Shown here: piece after piece, positions 18,501 to 27,102 of the stretch
Position numbering within the stretch: the first letter of the stretch is position 1
Layout: each line of letters opens with the position of its first letter
Source of the DNA: an uncultured Rhodobacterales bacterium
GTDB taxonomy: Bacteria > Pseudomonadota > Alphaproteobacteria > Rhodobacterales > Rhodobacteraceae
DNA: 64,000 nt
Direction: 5' to 3'
Assembly (NCBI GenBank): GCA_903845215.1
Contig: CAIMWI010000073.1
Location: 1 to 64,000 of the forward strand
Program-made: the position numbers and the translations under genes
Notes under the pieces: model-generated
Database searches by the model: none
What the model saw: the letters and a program-made list of their open reading frames with translations, nothing else
What the model was told of the DNA's origin: nothing

Positions 18501-19984
18501 CCCAAAACCCCCGCAATATGCGCCCCCGCCCGCAGCGCCAAAGCGGCGATGGTCAGGCTGGGATTGACCGCTGCCGAGGTAGGCAGCACCGAGGCATCGA
18601 CGATATACAGATTGTCCAGATCATGCGCCTTCAGGTTCACATCCACGACCGAGGCTTTGGGGTCCGCCCCCATCCGCGCCGTGCCGCACTGGTGGCTGGG
18701 GGTCTTTTTCTCGAAGGTCTTTGACATCACGATGGGCCAGCCGGCCTTGCGCAAAGCGGCTTTCAGCTTGGCGGTCAGATAGTGATGCGCGCCGAAATTG
18801 CTGCGCTGCCAGTGCAGCACGATCTTGCCGTCCTTCACCAAGACGCGGCTGTCGGGGTTGGGCAGGTCTTCGGACATGGTCATCAAATGCATCGAATGTT
18901 CGGCCACATATCCGGCCAACCACAACGGCCACCCTGTCTCGGCTGCCAGAATATCGCCTGTCACCTTGCCCAGCATTTGCACATTGCCTAAAGGGCGGTT
19001 GCCCGGCCCGCCTTGCAGATACCAATCGTTGAACTGGATGGTCTTTTCATACACGGCGGTGTTGCGGCGAAACGGGCTAAAGGCCAAAACCGCCGAGATG
19101 TTATGGTTCATAAAGTTGCGCCCGACCTGATCCGAGCTGTTGGCCAAGCCTGCCGGATGATCCGCGTTGGCCGAGGTCAGCAGCATCGCCGCCGACTTCA
19201 CCGCGCCCATGCACAGGCAAATCACAGGCGCTGATATGTGCTGCGCTTGCCAGTTTGACATATACTCCACCGCCGTGATCTTACGGCCCTCTGCGTGCAG
19301 ACGCGTCACTTCGGCGTTGCGCAGCAAGGTGACGTTGGGGTGTTTCAGCGCCTCGGCCAGCCCGCAGGTTTCGGCATCCATCTTCCCGCCGCGCGTGTTG
19401 GGAAAGCCGTCAAAGGTTTGCGGCCCGCCTTCCAGCCATTTGTCGATATCCACACCCAAGGGCACGGGCCCCACGTTCAGCCCTTGCGCCTTAAGGCGCG
19501 CGGCAAGGTCGGCCACCACGGGCTCATCTGGCACGGGGGGAAAGGGATAGGGCGTCGAATGGGGCGGTTCGGTCGGGTCATAGCCCAAAGCGCCATGCGC
19601 TTGGTACAACACCTCGGCCTTGGTATACCAAGGCTCCATCGTCTCATACGACAGTGGCCAGCCGGGGGTTTTGCCTTCGACGTGTTGCAGGGGGGCGAAA
19701 TCTTGCGCGCGGTAGCGCAGCAAAACCGCACCGTAAAACTTGGTATTGCCGCCGGGGTAATAGTAATTGCCCGGATGAAACGGCTTGCCCGCCTGATCCA
19801 GCCACGTTTCCTCTGACCGGAAATACCCGCCAAAAATCGCCGCCCCATCGCGGGCTTGTGGTGAATCTTCCAGCCAATCGCCCTTTTCCAAGATCAAAAT
19901 CTGTTTGCCCGAAGGGGCCAGGGCCGCTGCCAGACTGGCCCCGCCCATGCCCGACCCGATGATAATGATCTCTGGCTGTGTCAT
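18497..19984 (-). CDS. GMC-family FAD oxidoreductase (gluconate/pyranose oxidase-like)
   Basis: A 495-residue protein with an N-terminal FAD fold (IIIIGSGMGGASLAAALA), GNYYYPGGNTKFYGAVLLRYR near the FAD, and a C-terminal HQCGTARMGADPKASVVD His motif ending in TSAAVNPSLTIAALALRA. It belongs to the branch with bacterial sugar and gluconate dehydrogenases rather than the choline dehydrogenase branch. No signal peptide is visible, so cytoplasmic. It is the first gene of the run 19984 to 12467, with copy 2 of the repeat just upstream. Confidence 0.88.
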   Translation of the reverse strand: MTQPEIIIIGSGMGGASLAAALAPSGKQILILEKGDWLEDSPQARDGAAIFGGYFRSEETWLDQAGKPFHPGNYYYPGGNTKFYGAVLLRYRAQDFAPLQHVEGKTPGWPLSYETMEPWYTKAEVLYQAHGALGYDPTEPPHSTPYPFPPVPDEPVVADLAARLKAQGLNVGPVPLGVDIDKWLEGGPQTFDGFPNTRGGKMDAETCGLAEALKHPNVTLLRNAEVTRLHAEGRKITAVEYMSNWQAQHISAPVICLCMGAVKSAAMLLTSANADHPAGLANSSDQVGRNFMNHNISAVLAFSPFRRNTAVYEKTIQFNDWYLQGGPGNRPLGNVQMLGKVTGDILAAETGWPLWLAGYVAEHSMHLMTMSEDLPNPDSRVLVKDGKIVLHWQRSNFGAHHYLTAKLKAALRKAGWPIVMSKTFEKKTPSHQCGTARMGADPKASVVDVNLKAHDLDNLYIVDASVLPTSAAVNPSLTIAALALRAGAHIAGVLG

Positions 19985-19995
19985 TTAGCATCCTG

Positions 19996-20082
19996 CTTTC
20001 ATACTTGCCCAAATATCCCACGGGGGTGTGGGGGTGTGAAACCCCCGCTTTTGACAACGGGTGGGGGGTGTAAAACCCCCGT
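19996..20082 (-). repeat. Dispersed GC-rich intergenic repeat, copy 2 (one full and one partial unit)
   Basis: Read on the minus strand, a partial unit (CGGGGGTTTTACACCCCC, about 20082-20058) is followed by a full unit (GGGGGTTTCACACCCCCACACCC, ending GATATTTGGGCAAGTATG, 20047-19996). The arrangement and tail match copy 1. As in copy 1, it lies between an enoyl-CoA hydratase gene and the next oxidoreductase gene, directly before that gene's start. Confidence 0.7.
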
Positions 20083-20096
20083 TTGCAACGCTGGCC

Positions 20097-20864
20097 TTAA
20101 TCCTTGCCAAAGACCGGCTTGCGCTTGGCCCGAAACGCCGCCACCCCTTCGGCTTTATCCGCACTGGCCGCTGTCATGCCTGCGCCCAAAGCTTCAATCA
20201 TCGCAGCGCGGTCTTCGCCCACGGCGGCGTGGATCATATACTTGGCCACTTCGGTCGCTCGCGGCGAGGTGGCGCGCAAGCGATCGGCGATCTCTAATGC
20301 GGTGGCACTTGGGTCGTCGGACACTTCAGCGGCAAAGCCCAAGGTCAGGCAACGATCTGCCCCCAACACCCGCCCAAACAGTGCCATTTCCTTAAGCACT
20401 GCCTCGGGCAACAGCCGCGCCAAACGCTGCGAGCCGGACCAGCCCGGCACGATGCCCACGCTGGTTTCCGGCAAGGCGATCTTTGCCCCACGCCCCATCA
20501 CGCGGATATCGCAGGCCGCTGCCAGTTCCAGCCCGCCGCCATAGGCGGGGCCTTCCAGCACGGCGATCGTGGGTTTTGACAGCCGCGCCAGACGGTCAAA
20601 CACCCGATGCCCGCCGCGCACCCAATGACGGGCGAAATCGGCGGGGGATAGATCGGCCCAAGCGGTGATATCTGCGCCAGTGCAAAAGGCCTTTGGCCCC
20701 GTGGCCGTCAGCAGCACCGCCAGCACTTGGCCGTTGCTTTCAATGGTATCGCAATGCGCCATGATCTGATCCAGCATCACGGGCGTCAGGGCGTTCAGTT
20801 TTGCGGGGTTGTCCAGTCGCATTTCCGCGATGGGGCCATCCGTCAGCAGGTGAACGGCGGTCAT
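20097..20864 (-). CDS. Enoyl-CoA hydratase/isomerase family protein
   Basis: A 255-residue crotonase-fold enzyme. KAFCTGADITAW and EGPAYGGGLELAAACDIRV form the oxyanion hole, and PETSVGIVPGWSGSQRLARLLP has a Glu in the usual place for a hydratase. The ATG overlaps the stop of the CoA-transferase gene by four bases, so the two are co-translated. Probably acts on the acyl-CoA made by that transferase; substrate not identifiable. Confidence 0.9.
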   Translation of the reverse strand: MTAVHLLTDGPIAEMRLDNPAKLNALTPVMLDQIMAHCDTIESNGQVLAVLLTATGPKAFCTGADITAWADLSPADFARHWVRGGHRVFDRLARLSKPTIAVLEGPAYGGGLELAAACDIRVMGRGAKIALPETSVGIVPGWSGSQRLARLLPEAVLKEMALFGRVLGADRCLTLGFAAEVSDDPSATALEIADRLRATSPRATEVAKYMIHAAVGEDRAAMIEALGAGMTAASADKAEGVAAFRAKRKPVFGKD

Positions 20865-22432
20865 AGTGGCAACACCATCGGGCGGTTTGACAACAGGCCA
20901 AGCGGAAGCACCGTGGCATTCTCGGCCACCCGCACCCTGCCATGTGATGCAGCGACGATATCACGCGCGGGGTCGATGCCGGGCATCAGTTCCGTTGCCA
21001 CCAAACCCTCTGCCGTCAGGCGGATCACGCAGCGTTCGGTGACATACAGCACCTCTTGCCCCTGCGCCCTTGCTCTTGCGCCGGAAAAGGTGACATGTTC
21101 CACGCGATCCACCAGTTTGGTGAACTTGCCCGGTTTGGTCACACGCAGGCCGGTGGCATCCAAGGCAATCTCGGCCCCCGCCTCGAACCAGCCGGAAAAG
21201 ACGATCTTCTTGGCATGGGCGGTGATATCGACAAACCCACCGCAGCCCGCCGTCAGATAGGGCTTTTTGCCCAGTTTCGAGACGTTGACATTGCCTTCAA
21301 CATCCACCTCAAGAAACGACAAGAACGTCATGTCAAAGCCGCCGCCCTGAAAATAGGTGAATTGGTTGGGCGAAGGCATGTAGCCATCGGCGTTGCTGGC
21401 ACAACCAAAGGCAAAGCCCGTCAGGGGCATACCGCCCACGGCCCCTTGCTCAATCGCCCAAGTCACCGCCTGCGGTTCGCCGGCCTCCAGCAGTATTCGC
21501 GGCACAAGGGCCGAGATGCCAAAGCCCAAATTCGCCGTCATGCCCCGCCGCAGTTCCATCGCGGCGCGGCGGGCGATGACCTTTTCCACGCCATGTTCTG
21601 CCAGATCGAAACTGGCCCAAGGGCGGATGATTTCACCCGAAATGGCCGGATCATAGGGGGTTTCGGTGGTTTGCTTTTGGTCAGGATCCAGCACGATCAG
21701 ATCGACCAGATGGCCCGGCACGCGCACGTCATGCGGGCGCAGGCTGCCTGCGGCGGTGAGGCGCTTGACTTGGGCAATCACCAATCCGCCGTGGTTGCGC
21801 GTGGCAATCGCCTGATCCAGCCCGCCCAGATAGGCGCCCTCGTGTTCATAGGTTAGATTGCCGCGCTCGTCGGCGGTGGTGGCGCGCAAGATGCAGACAT
21901 CGGGGATGATATTGGGAAAATGCAACCACGTCTCGCCGCCAAATTCAACGCGCTGCACAATGGGCGCGGCGGCTGCTTTGGCGTTCATGGCGCAGCCTTG
22001 CAGGGTGGGGTCAACAAAGGTTTGCAAGCCCACCTTGGTCAAAACGCCTGCCTTACGCGCAGCCACATCGCGGTGCATGTCAAACAAAATGCCCGAAGGC
22101 ACGTTATAGGCGGGAATGCGGTCTTCGCTGACCATTTTCCAAATCTCGGGCATGGGCAGATTGGACGAGCCTGACGGATACGACCCCCCGATCACCCGCG
22201 CCAGCAACCCATCCTGTGCGATGTGGTCAACGCCCTTGACCCCATACATATCCCCCGCCGCAATCGGGTGCAGGGTGGTGATGCCGCGCGGATGGCCTTC
22301 GGCACGAAAGCGCGCACCCAAGGCTTCCAGCACCTTATCAGGGCAGCCCAAAGCACTAGACGACGACACCGTCACCACCGCCCCATCCTTGATGCGGCCC
22401 ACCGCTTCTGCCGCCGAAACCAGTTTTCCCAT
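20861..22432 (-). CDS. Acyl-CoA:acetate/3-ketoacid CoA-transferase (family I, fused subunits)
   Basis: A 523-residue single-chain CoA-transferase with both family I halves. The N-terminal half is ISAAEAVGRIKDGAVVTVSS-like with SSALGCPDKVLEALG; the C-terminal half has WAIEQGAVGGMPLTGFAFG, whose Glu is the expected CoA-thioester residue. It resembles propionate/acetoacetate transferases. First gene of a pair with an enoyl-CoA hydratase. An inverted repeat 25-48 bases upstream of the start could be its operator. Confidence 0.87.
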   Translation of the reverse strand: MGKLVSAAEAVGRIKDGAVVTVSSSSALGCPDKVLEALGARFRAEGHPRGITTLHPIAAGDMYGVKGVDHIAQDGLLARVIGGSYPSGSSNLPMPEIWKMVSEDRIPAYNVPSGILFDMHRDVAARKAGVLTKVGLQTFVDPTLQGCAMNAKAAAAPIVQRVEFGGETWLHFPNIIPDVCILRATTADERGNLTYEHEGAYLGGLDQAIATRNHGGLVIAQVKRLTAAGSLRPHDVRVPGHLVDLIVLDPDQKQTTETPYDPAISGEIIRPWASFDLAEHGVEKVIARRAAMELRRGMTANLGFGISALVPRILLEAGEPQAVTWAIEQGAVGGMPLTGFAFGCASNADGYMPSPNQFTYFQGGGFDMTFLSFLEVDVEGNVNVSKLGKKPYLTAGCGGFVDITAHAKKIVFSGWFEAGAEIALDATGLRVTKPGKFTKLVDRVEHVTFSGARARAQGQEVLYVTERCVIRLTAEGLVATELMPGIDPARDIVAASHGRVRVAENATVLPLGLLSNRPMVLPL

Positions 22433-22456
22433 GACCCCCCGCAGGCATTTTTAGAC

Positions 22457-22480
22457 CGTTCCACAAAATTTATTGGAACG
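22457..22480. promoter_or_regulatory. Candidate operator: inverted repeat in divergent promoter region
   Basis: CGTTCCA (22457-22463) and TGGAACG (22474-22480) form a perfect 7-bp inverted repeat around a 10-base AT-rich centre. A second overlapping repeat, TTGGA-ACGA-TCCAA, follows. The site lies between the CoA-transferase (-) and MFS (+) genes, close enough to the former to block transcription. The cognate regulator is not obvious. Confidence 0.45.
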
Positions 22481-22574
22481 ATCCAAATTCCGCAACCGGT
22501 TTTTGCAGCAATTTATCAGTGCCTGATTCTGACGCCCCCCTTGCTTCGATCCTGCGGCTATAGGACAAGGGTGC

Positions 22575-23990
22575 ATGGCCCAATTCATCCTCTCTGCCCC
22601 GCGCTTGACGCGGATCGTTCCGTTGATCGTGGCGGTGGCTTTGCTGATGGAGAATATCGACGCCTCGGTTCTTTCCACCTCGCTTCCGGCTATGGCGGTT
22701 GATCTGGGGACAGATCCTATTCATTTGAAGTTGGTCTTGACGTCTTACCTTTTGGCGCTGGCGGTGTTTATCCCCGCCTCGGGTTGGGCGGCGGACAAGT
22801 TCGGCGCGCGCGTGGTGTTTCGGGCGGCGATTTTGGTCTTTGCGCTGGGCTCTATCGCTTGTGGCCTATCGCAAACCCTGTGGCAACTTGTGCTGGCGCG
22901 TACCTTGCAAGGCGTCGGGGGGTCAATGATGATGCCGGTGGGGCGGCTGATCTTGCTGCGCACGGTGCCACGGGACGGGCTGGTTGGCGCCTTGGCTTGG
23001 CTGACTGTGCCAGCCCTGCTGGGCCCTGTGATGGGGCCACCGCTGGGTGGGTATATCACCACCTATTTTCACTGGCGCTGGATTTTTTGGATCAACCTTC
23101 CGCTGGCCGTGCTGGGCATTGTGCTGGTGACCCTGCTGATCCCCAATATCCGCGAGACGGGGACGGGGCGCTTTGATCTGAAAGGCTTTGTGCTGGCAGG
23201 GCCGGGCCTTGCGGCGTTTTTGATAGGGTTGACGCTGGCAGGGCTAAACCTTGCCCCGCTTTGGGGGATTTTGGCGCTGCTACTGGGCGGCATGGCGCTG
23301 ACCTTTGGTTTTGTGCGCCACGCCCTGCGGGTTGATGACCCGCTGGTCGATCTGCGCTTGCTTAAGCTGGCGACTTTTCGCATTGCCGTGACGGCGGGCA
23401 GCTTGTTTCGCATCAGTGTCGGTGCGCTGCCGTTCTTGCTGCCGCTGATGTTTCAACTGGGGTTCGGGCTGACGGCCTTTGCCTCTGGCCTATTGACGTT
23501 TTCGTCAGGCTTGGGGGCGATGGCGATGAAATTCGCGGCCCAACCCCTGCTGCGCCGCTTTGGCTTTCGCGGCGTGCTGCTGGGCAATGCGGTAATCTCT
23601 GGCGTGTTGATTTTGGGGCCTGCGTTATTCACCCAAAGCACCCCCGTTCCGGTGATGGTTGCGGTTTTGGTTGCAGGTGGCCTATCGCGGTCGCTGCAGT
23701 TCACCTCGCTCAACGCGATTGGCTATGCCGAGGTGACGTCGGCCCGCCTGTCGTCTGCGACGTCGTTTATGGCGGTTTTGCAGCAATTGTCTGGGTCTGT
23801 CGGGATTACCCTTGCCGCGATGGTGTTGGAAATCTGCGGCACGTTGCGGGGCACGTCGGCGCCTGATCTTGGTAACTTTCCCTTTGTCTTTGCCTTGCTT
23901 GCGGTGCTGGCCCTTGCTTCTGCCGCAATCTTTGCCCGATTGCGCAAGGATGCGGGGCAAAGCATGGTGCAGGCCAAAGCGGCCCGTTGA
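22575..23990 (+). CDS. MFS transporter, DHA2 (14-TM drug exporter) family
   Basis: A 471-residue membrane protein with hydrophobic segments throughout. ENIDASVLSTSLPAMAVDLG in TM1 and PVGRLILLRTVPR after TM4 are the usual DHA2 signatures; WRWIFWINLPLAVLGIV follows. These proteins export drugs or organic acids by proton antiport. It is divergent from the CoA-transferase gene and may share its control region. A product or precursor of the neighbouring catabolic genes could be its substrate, but nothing in the sequence proves it. Confidence 0.9.
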   Translation: MAQFILSAPRLTRIVPLIVAVALLMENIDASVLSTSLPAMAVDLGTDPIHLKLVLTSYLLALAVFIPASGWAADKFGARVVFRAAILVFALGSIACGLSQTLWQLVLARTLQGVGGSMMMPVGRLILLRTVPRDGLVGALAWLTVPALLGPVMGPPLGGYITTYFHWRWIFWINLPLAVLGIVLVTLLIPNIRETGTGRFDLKGFVLAGPGLAAFLIGLTLAGLNLAPLWGILALLLGGMALTFGFVRHALRVDDPLVDLRLLKLATFRIAVTAGSLFRISVGALPFLLPLMFQLGFGLTAFASGLLTFSSGLGAMAMKFAAQPLLRRFGFRGVLLGNAVISGVLILGPALFTQSTPVPVMVAVLVAGGLSRSLQFTSLNAIGYAEVTSARLSSATSFMAVLQQLSGSVGITLAAMVLEICGTLRGTSAPDLGNFPFVFALLAVLALASAAIFARLRKDAGQSMVQAKAAR

Positions 23991-24038
23991 CACGCGGCCG
24001 GTGCTGACGTTTGTTGGGGCCATTTAAAGGGGGCAGAT

Positions 24039-24812
24039 ATGGAAATTACGGTTGCATTTGACACGCCAGAGCAGGGGCCGAACTCTGGCCCCGTGACCGT
24101 GGGCTGGTTTTTGACCTCTGACAAAGGGGCGGTGCTGTTTGATGCGCCCGAACGTCTGATCTTCCGGCAAACCAACAAGGCCCACGCAAAATCCGCCAGC
24201 CGCTGCCCCGCAGTGATCCAGTTGGAAAGCCGGTATTTTGTGGTGAATTGCCCTTATGATATGCACATCGGCTTTTCCCGCGATGACAAGGGCAAGCCCC
24301 ATTTGATCAACCGGGCAGGGGCGGCATCGTCCATCCGGGCCAACAAACTAAACGAAGTCCTGACGCTTGTGGCCGAGGCCGAGTGGCGCTACCCCGACCG
24401 ACCCACAGTGCAACTGTCGTTGCCCTACTGCTTCATCGCGGACGAGCTGGTCTATGTCTCGCAAATCGGTACCTTTGCCCATTATCGGCCCAACCCCCTG
24501 CCCGGTACAATCTTTGGTGGCCGCTTTCCCCTGAACGCATGGCCACGCCCGTTGATGTGGGCCTTTGAGTGGCACGAGCCGGAAAAAGACATCGTCCTGC
24601 GCCGGGGCGAGCCGTTGTTTTACTGCCAGTTTGAAGCCCAAAGCCCCGAGCGCGCTGTGCAGATGGTCGAGGCCGAGCGCACGCCCGAACTGACGAAATA
24701 TATGGAGCAGATCGGTGGCGTGGTGAACTACGTCAACCAAACCTTCGGCCTGTTCAAAGCGGCTGAGGCGCTGCGGCCGGCGAAGTTGTTAACGCCCAAG
24801 GCCAAAGGATAG
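24039..24812 (+). CDS. Conserved-looking hypothetical protein
   Basis: A 257-residue soluble protein, not recognised. It has no signal peptide or membrane segment. It is rich in aromatic residues: VNCPYDMHIGFSRDD, RYPDRPTVQLSLPYCFIADE, FGGRFPLNAWPRPLMWAFEW and LRRGEPLFYCQFEAQSPER. The latter part, an acidic-basic alternation before an amphipathic C-terminal helix, resembles a beta-sandwich with a helical tail. AAAGGGGGCAGAT precedes the ATG. It stands alone between an exporter and the AT-rich RTX region. Confidence 0.75.
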   Translation: MEITVAFDTPEQGPNSGPVTVGWFLTSDKGAVLFDAPERLIFRQTNKAHAKSASRCPAVIQLESRYFVVNCPYDMHIGFSRDDKGKPHLINRAGAASSIRANKLNEVLTLVAEAEWRYPDRPTVQLSLPYCFIADELVYVSQIGTFAHYRPNPLPGTIFGGRFPLNAWPRPLMWAFEWHEPEKDIVLRRGEPLFYCQFEAQSPERAVQMVEAERTPELTKYMEQIGGVVNYVNQTFGLFKAAEALRPAKLLTPKAKG

Positions 24813-25064
24813 GGGCGCAACCGCTGTTTAACCTGTGACTGACCGGCTGCGAAGCGTGGATGTCTGCCGTTAAGGCATCGCCCTTTGCTAAGTCGGGCCT
24901 GCATTCACATGCCTTGGGATTTTCTAAAAACTTTAGTTAAAACTAGGGTTGCGGATTTTTCGGTTGGTGACCAAATTAAAGTTTGATTGAAAGAGTGATT
25001 CTTGTGCTCAAGGTGTTGAACTTAGCCTGCGGAAAAAATTCATTCAGATAGATTGGAATGACAA
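24813..25064. other. AT-rich intergenic region upstream of RTX gene
   Basis: This 252-base gap is clearly richer in A and T than its surroundings from about 24910 on. It contains the palindromes TAGTTAAAACTA and TTGGTGACCAA (24964-24974). It probably holds the promoter and a control site for the RTX gene, but no convincing -35/-10 pair was picked out. Confidence 0.4.
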
Positions 25065-26039
25065 ATGGCAAAAATATGGTCTAATGTTTCCTTCAACCAA
25101 AATAAATTTAATCTAAACACAATTAAAATAGGAGGTTCAGATTATAAATTCTTCGATAATCTAAACACCACCATCAAAGATGTCACTTACCAAGACATAT
25201 ACACCGTGGAATACACTGACAACGGGAATTTACTTGGCGTTGACATAGCAGGATCAGCTATAACCGTCAGCGCGAACGAAAAAGCCCTAACGGGTGGCCT
25301 CGTAAATGGGTTCTTCCAAGTGGTCTCAGATGGCGTTGATTGGTATGATGCATTTGGATTCGAGGGCATCGCCGTGTCGGCTGTCGCGCTTCAAAAGGCA
25401 ATAGACAGTCAATCGACCACGGACGACTATAAAATAATCGCCGGTATTCTTTCAGGGAATGACACCTTCAATCTGTCATCCTACGATGACTATGCCCTCG
25501 GGTATGGCGGCAAGGACAAGCTCTATGGTGGCGATGGAAAAGATAGCCTTTATGGCGGCAATGGGAATGACACCCTGATCGGTGGCACTGGCTTGGATTC
25601 CTTGACCGGAGGGCTTGGTGCCGACAGCCTTGACGGCGGAAATGGGAATGACCTCTTGTTTGGTGATGCCGGGATTGATCGTCTGATCGGGGGCGCCGGC
25701 GCCGACAGCTTGACTGGCGGTGCTGACGCGGATGTGTTTGTTTTCAATCAACTGAAGGGTGTGGATCTCATCACAGACTTTACCTCTGGCAGCGATCGCA
25801 TCAGTCTTTCGAAGGTGGCCTATGCGGCGCTGGGGGCAAAGGGGGTCTTGGGCCTTGATGCTTTCTATGCGGCGGAAGGGGCCACTAAGGGCCACGTGGC
25901 GACAGACCGCGTTATATACAACACCTCGACAGGCGCGCTTTATTATGATGCCGATGGCAGTGGCGCAGGCAAAGCGGTTCAGATTGCTGTGTTGGAAAGC
26001 AATCCCGTCTTGGATTACAGTGATGTGCTTATATTCTGA
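25065..26039 (+). CDS. RTX-type calcium-binding protein, probably secreted by type I system
   Basis: A 324-residue acidic protein. Residues 1-145 form an unrecognised, Asn/Asp/Thr-rich N-terminal domain. Residues about 147-222 hold roughly eight RTX nonapeptides (GGDGKDSLY, GGNGNDTLI, GGLGADSLD, GGAGADSLT). A serralysin-type C-terminal domain follows (ADVFVFNQLKGVDLITDF, SDRISLS), where type I secretion signals lie. There is no Sec signal peptide. The first 400 bases are much more AT-rich than the flanks and use AAA/AAT/ATA codons, hinting at transfer. No HlyB/HlyD/TolC genes are in the window. Confidence 0.88.
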   Translation: MAKIWSNVSFNQNKFNLNTIKIGGSDYKFFDNLNTTIKDVTYQDIYTVEYTDNGNLLGVDIAGSAITVSANEKALTGGLVNGFFQVVSDGVDWYDAFGFEGIAVSAVALQKAIDSQSTTDDYKIIAGILSGNDTFNLSSYDDYALGYGGKDKLYGGDGKDSLYGGNGNDTLIGGTGLDSLTGGLGADSLDGGNGNDLLFGDAGIDRLIGGAGADSLTGGADADVFVFNQLKGVDLITDFTSGSDRISLSKVAYAALGAKGVLGLDAFYAAEGATKGHVATDRVIYNTSTGALYYDADGSGAGKAVQIAVLESNPVLDYSDVLIF

Positions 26040-26060
26040 CACACGCCTTGCGGTAGAAAT

Positions 26061-26124
26061 CTGGGGCTGAAATATGCCCCAGGTGCTTTGCGAAGACCAA
26101 GCAGACGCGTTGCGCAAACGCGTC
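26061..26124. terminator. Two hairpins downstream of RTX gene
   Basis: CTGGGGC-N8-GCCCCAG (26061-26082) and GACGCGTT-GCGCA-AACGCGTC (26104-26124) are two perfect stem-loops 22 bases apart, just after the RTX stop. Neither has a T-tract, so they may stabilise the 3' end or terminate weakly. Confidence 0.45.
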
Positions 26125-26244
26125 AAGATCGCTCAGACGCAAAATCTCGGCTAAGAACATTGCAATACTACGCGCTTGTCATGTACCCATCTTCTTGGGC
26201 GCGCCACCTCATCTTGTCGCGCCGTTGCGTTGCAAGGGGCTGAA

Positions 26245-27078
26245 ATGAAAAGCTTTCTGGAAATCTATACCTTGGCCAGCCAATCCGTTCAGCTTGTGCT
26301 GAAAACCGACGGCGTGATCGAGGCCCCAAATTGGGATCCTTCTGGGCAAACGCTGCTGATCAACGGTAAGGGCAAGCTGTACCGCGTTCCGCTGGACACC
26401 CGCCAAATGGTTCCGGTCGACACAGGCTTTGCCCAAAGCCTGAACAACGATCACGGCATCAGCCCCGATGGCCGCCAGATCGTGATTTCCAACCACCGCG
26501 ACCGCGGGTCTGAGATGTTTTTGTTGCCCGCCACCGGCGGAGAACCGCGCCTCATTTCACCCGATGCGCCCAGTTGGTGGCACGGTTGGTCGCCCGATGG
26601 GCAGACCTTGGCCTATGTGGCGGCCCGCGGTGGTCGGCGGGTGATTGATGTTTACACGATCGGCGTGAATGGCGGGGCCGAAACCCGCCTGACGCAGGGT
26701 GAGGGGCATTGTGACGGCCCCGATTACTCCGCCGACGGCTCGCAAATCTATTACAACTGCGACCGCGACGGCCATGCGCAAATCTGGGTGATGGGGGCAG
26801 ACGGGTCCAACCAGCGCAAGCTATTTGCCGATGATCAGGTCAACTGGTTCCCCCACCCCTCACCCGACGGTGCGCATCTTTTGTATCTGGCCTATCCCCC
26901 CGGCACGACGGGCCACCCCGCCAATTTGCCTGTGGCGCTGTGCCTCGCCCATCTTGATGGCACAAACCGCCGCCGCATCTTGGAATTCACCGGCGGCCAA
27001 GGCAGCATCAACGTGCCCTGCTGGGCGCCGGACAGTTCAGCCTTTGCCTATGTGCGCTATGAACCGGGACCAACCTGA
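26245..27078 (+). CDS. TolB-like beta-propeller (PD40 repeat) protein, cytoplasmic
   Basis: A 277-residue protein with six WD40-like PD40 blades of the pattern WSPDGQTLAYV, WDPSGQTLLIN, ISPDGRQIVIS, YSADGSQIYYN, PSPDGAHLLYL and WAPDSSAFAYV. It lacks the TolB N-terminal domain and any signal peptide. ATG 26245 is chosen because AAGGGGCTGAA precedes it; open codons upstream lack such a site. Propellers of this kind are protein- or glycan-binding platforms, or part of hydrolases. Partner unknown. Confidence 0.82.
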   Translation: MKSFLEIYTLASQSVQLVLKTDGVIEAPNWDPSGQTLLINGKGKLYRVPLDTRQMVPVDTGFAQSLNNDHGISPDGRQIVISNHRDRGSEMFLLPATGGEPRLISPDAPSWWHGWSPDGQTLAYVAARGGRRVIDVYTIGVNGGAETRLTQGEGHCDGPDYSADGSQIYYNCDRDGHAQIWVMGADGSNQRKLFADDQVNWFPHPSPDGAHLLYLAYPPGTTGHPANLPVALCLAHLDGTNRRRILEFTGGQGSINVPCWAPDSSAFAYVRYEPGPT

Positions 27079-27095
27079 TTTTTCGCAGAAAAATC
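27077..27095. terminator. Short bidirectional hairpin between convergent genes
   Basis: GATTTTTC-GCA-GAAAAATC forms an 8-bp perfect stem overlapping the stop of the propeller gene, 8 bases from the stop of the convergent GST-like gene. The A/T-rich arms give a T-run for either transcript. Confidence 0.5.
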
Positions 27096-27102
27096 GCGTC
27101 AA

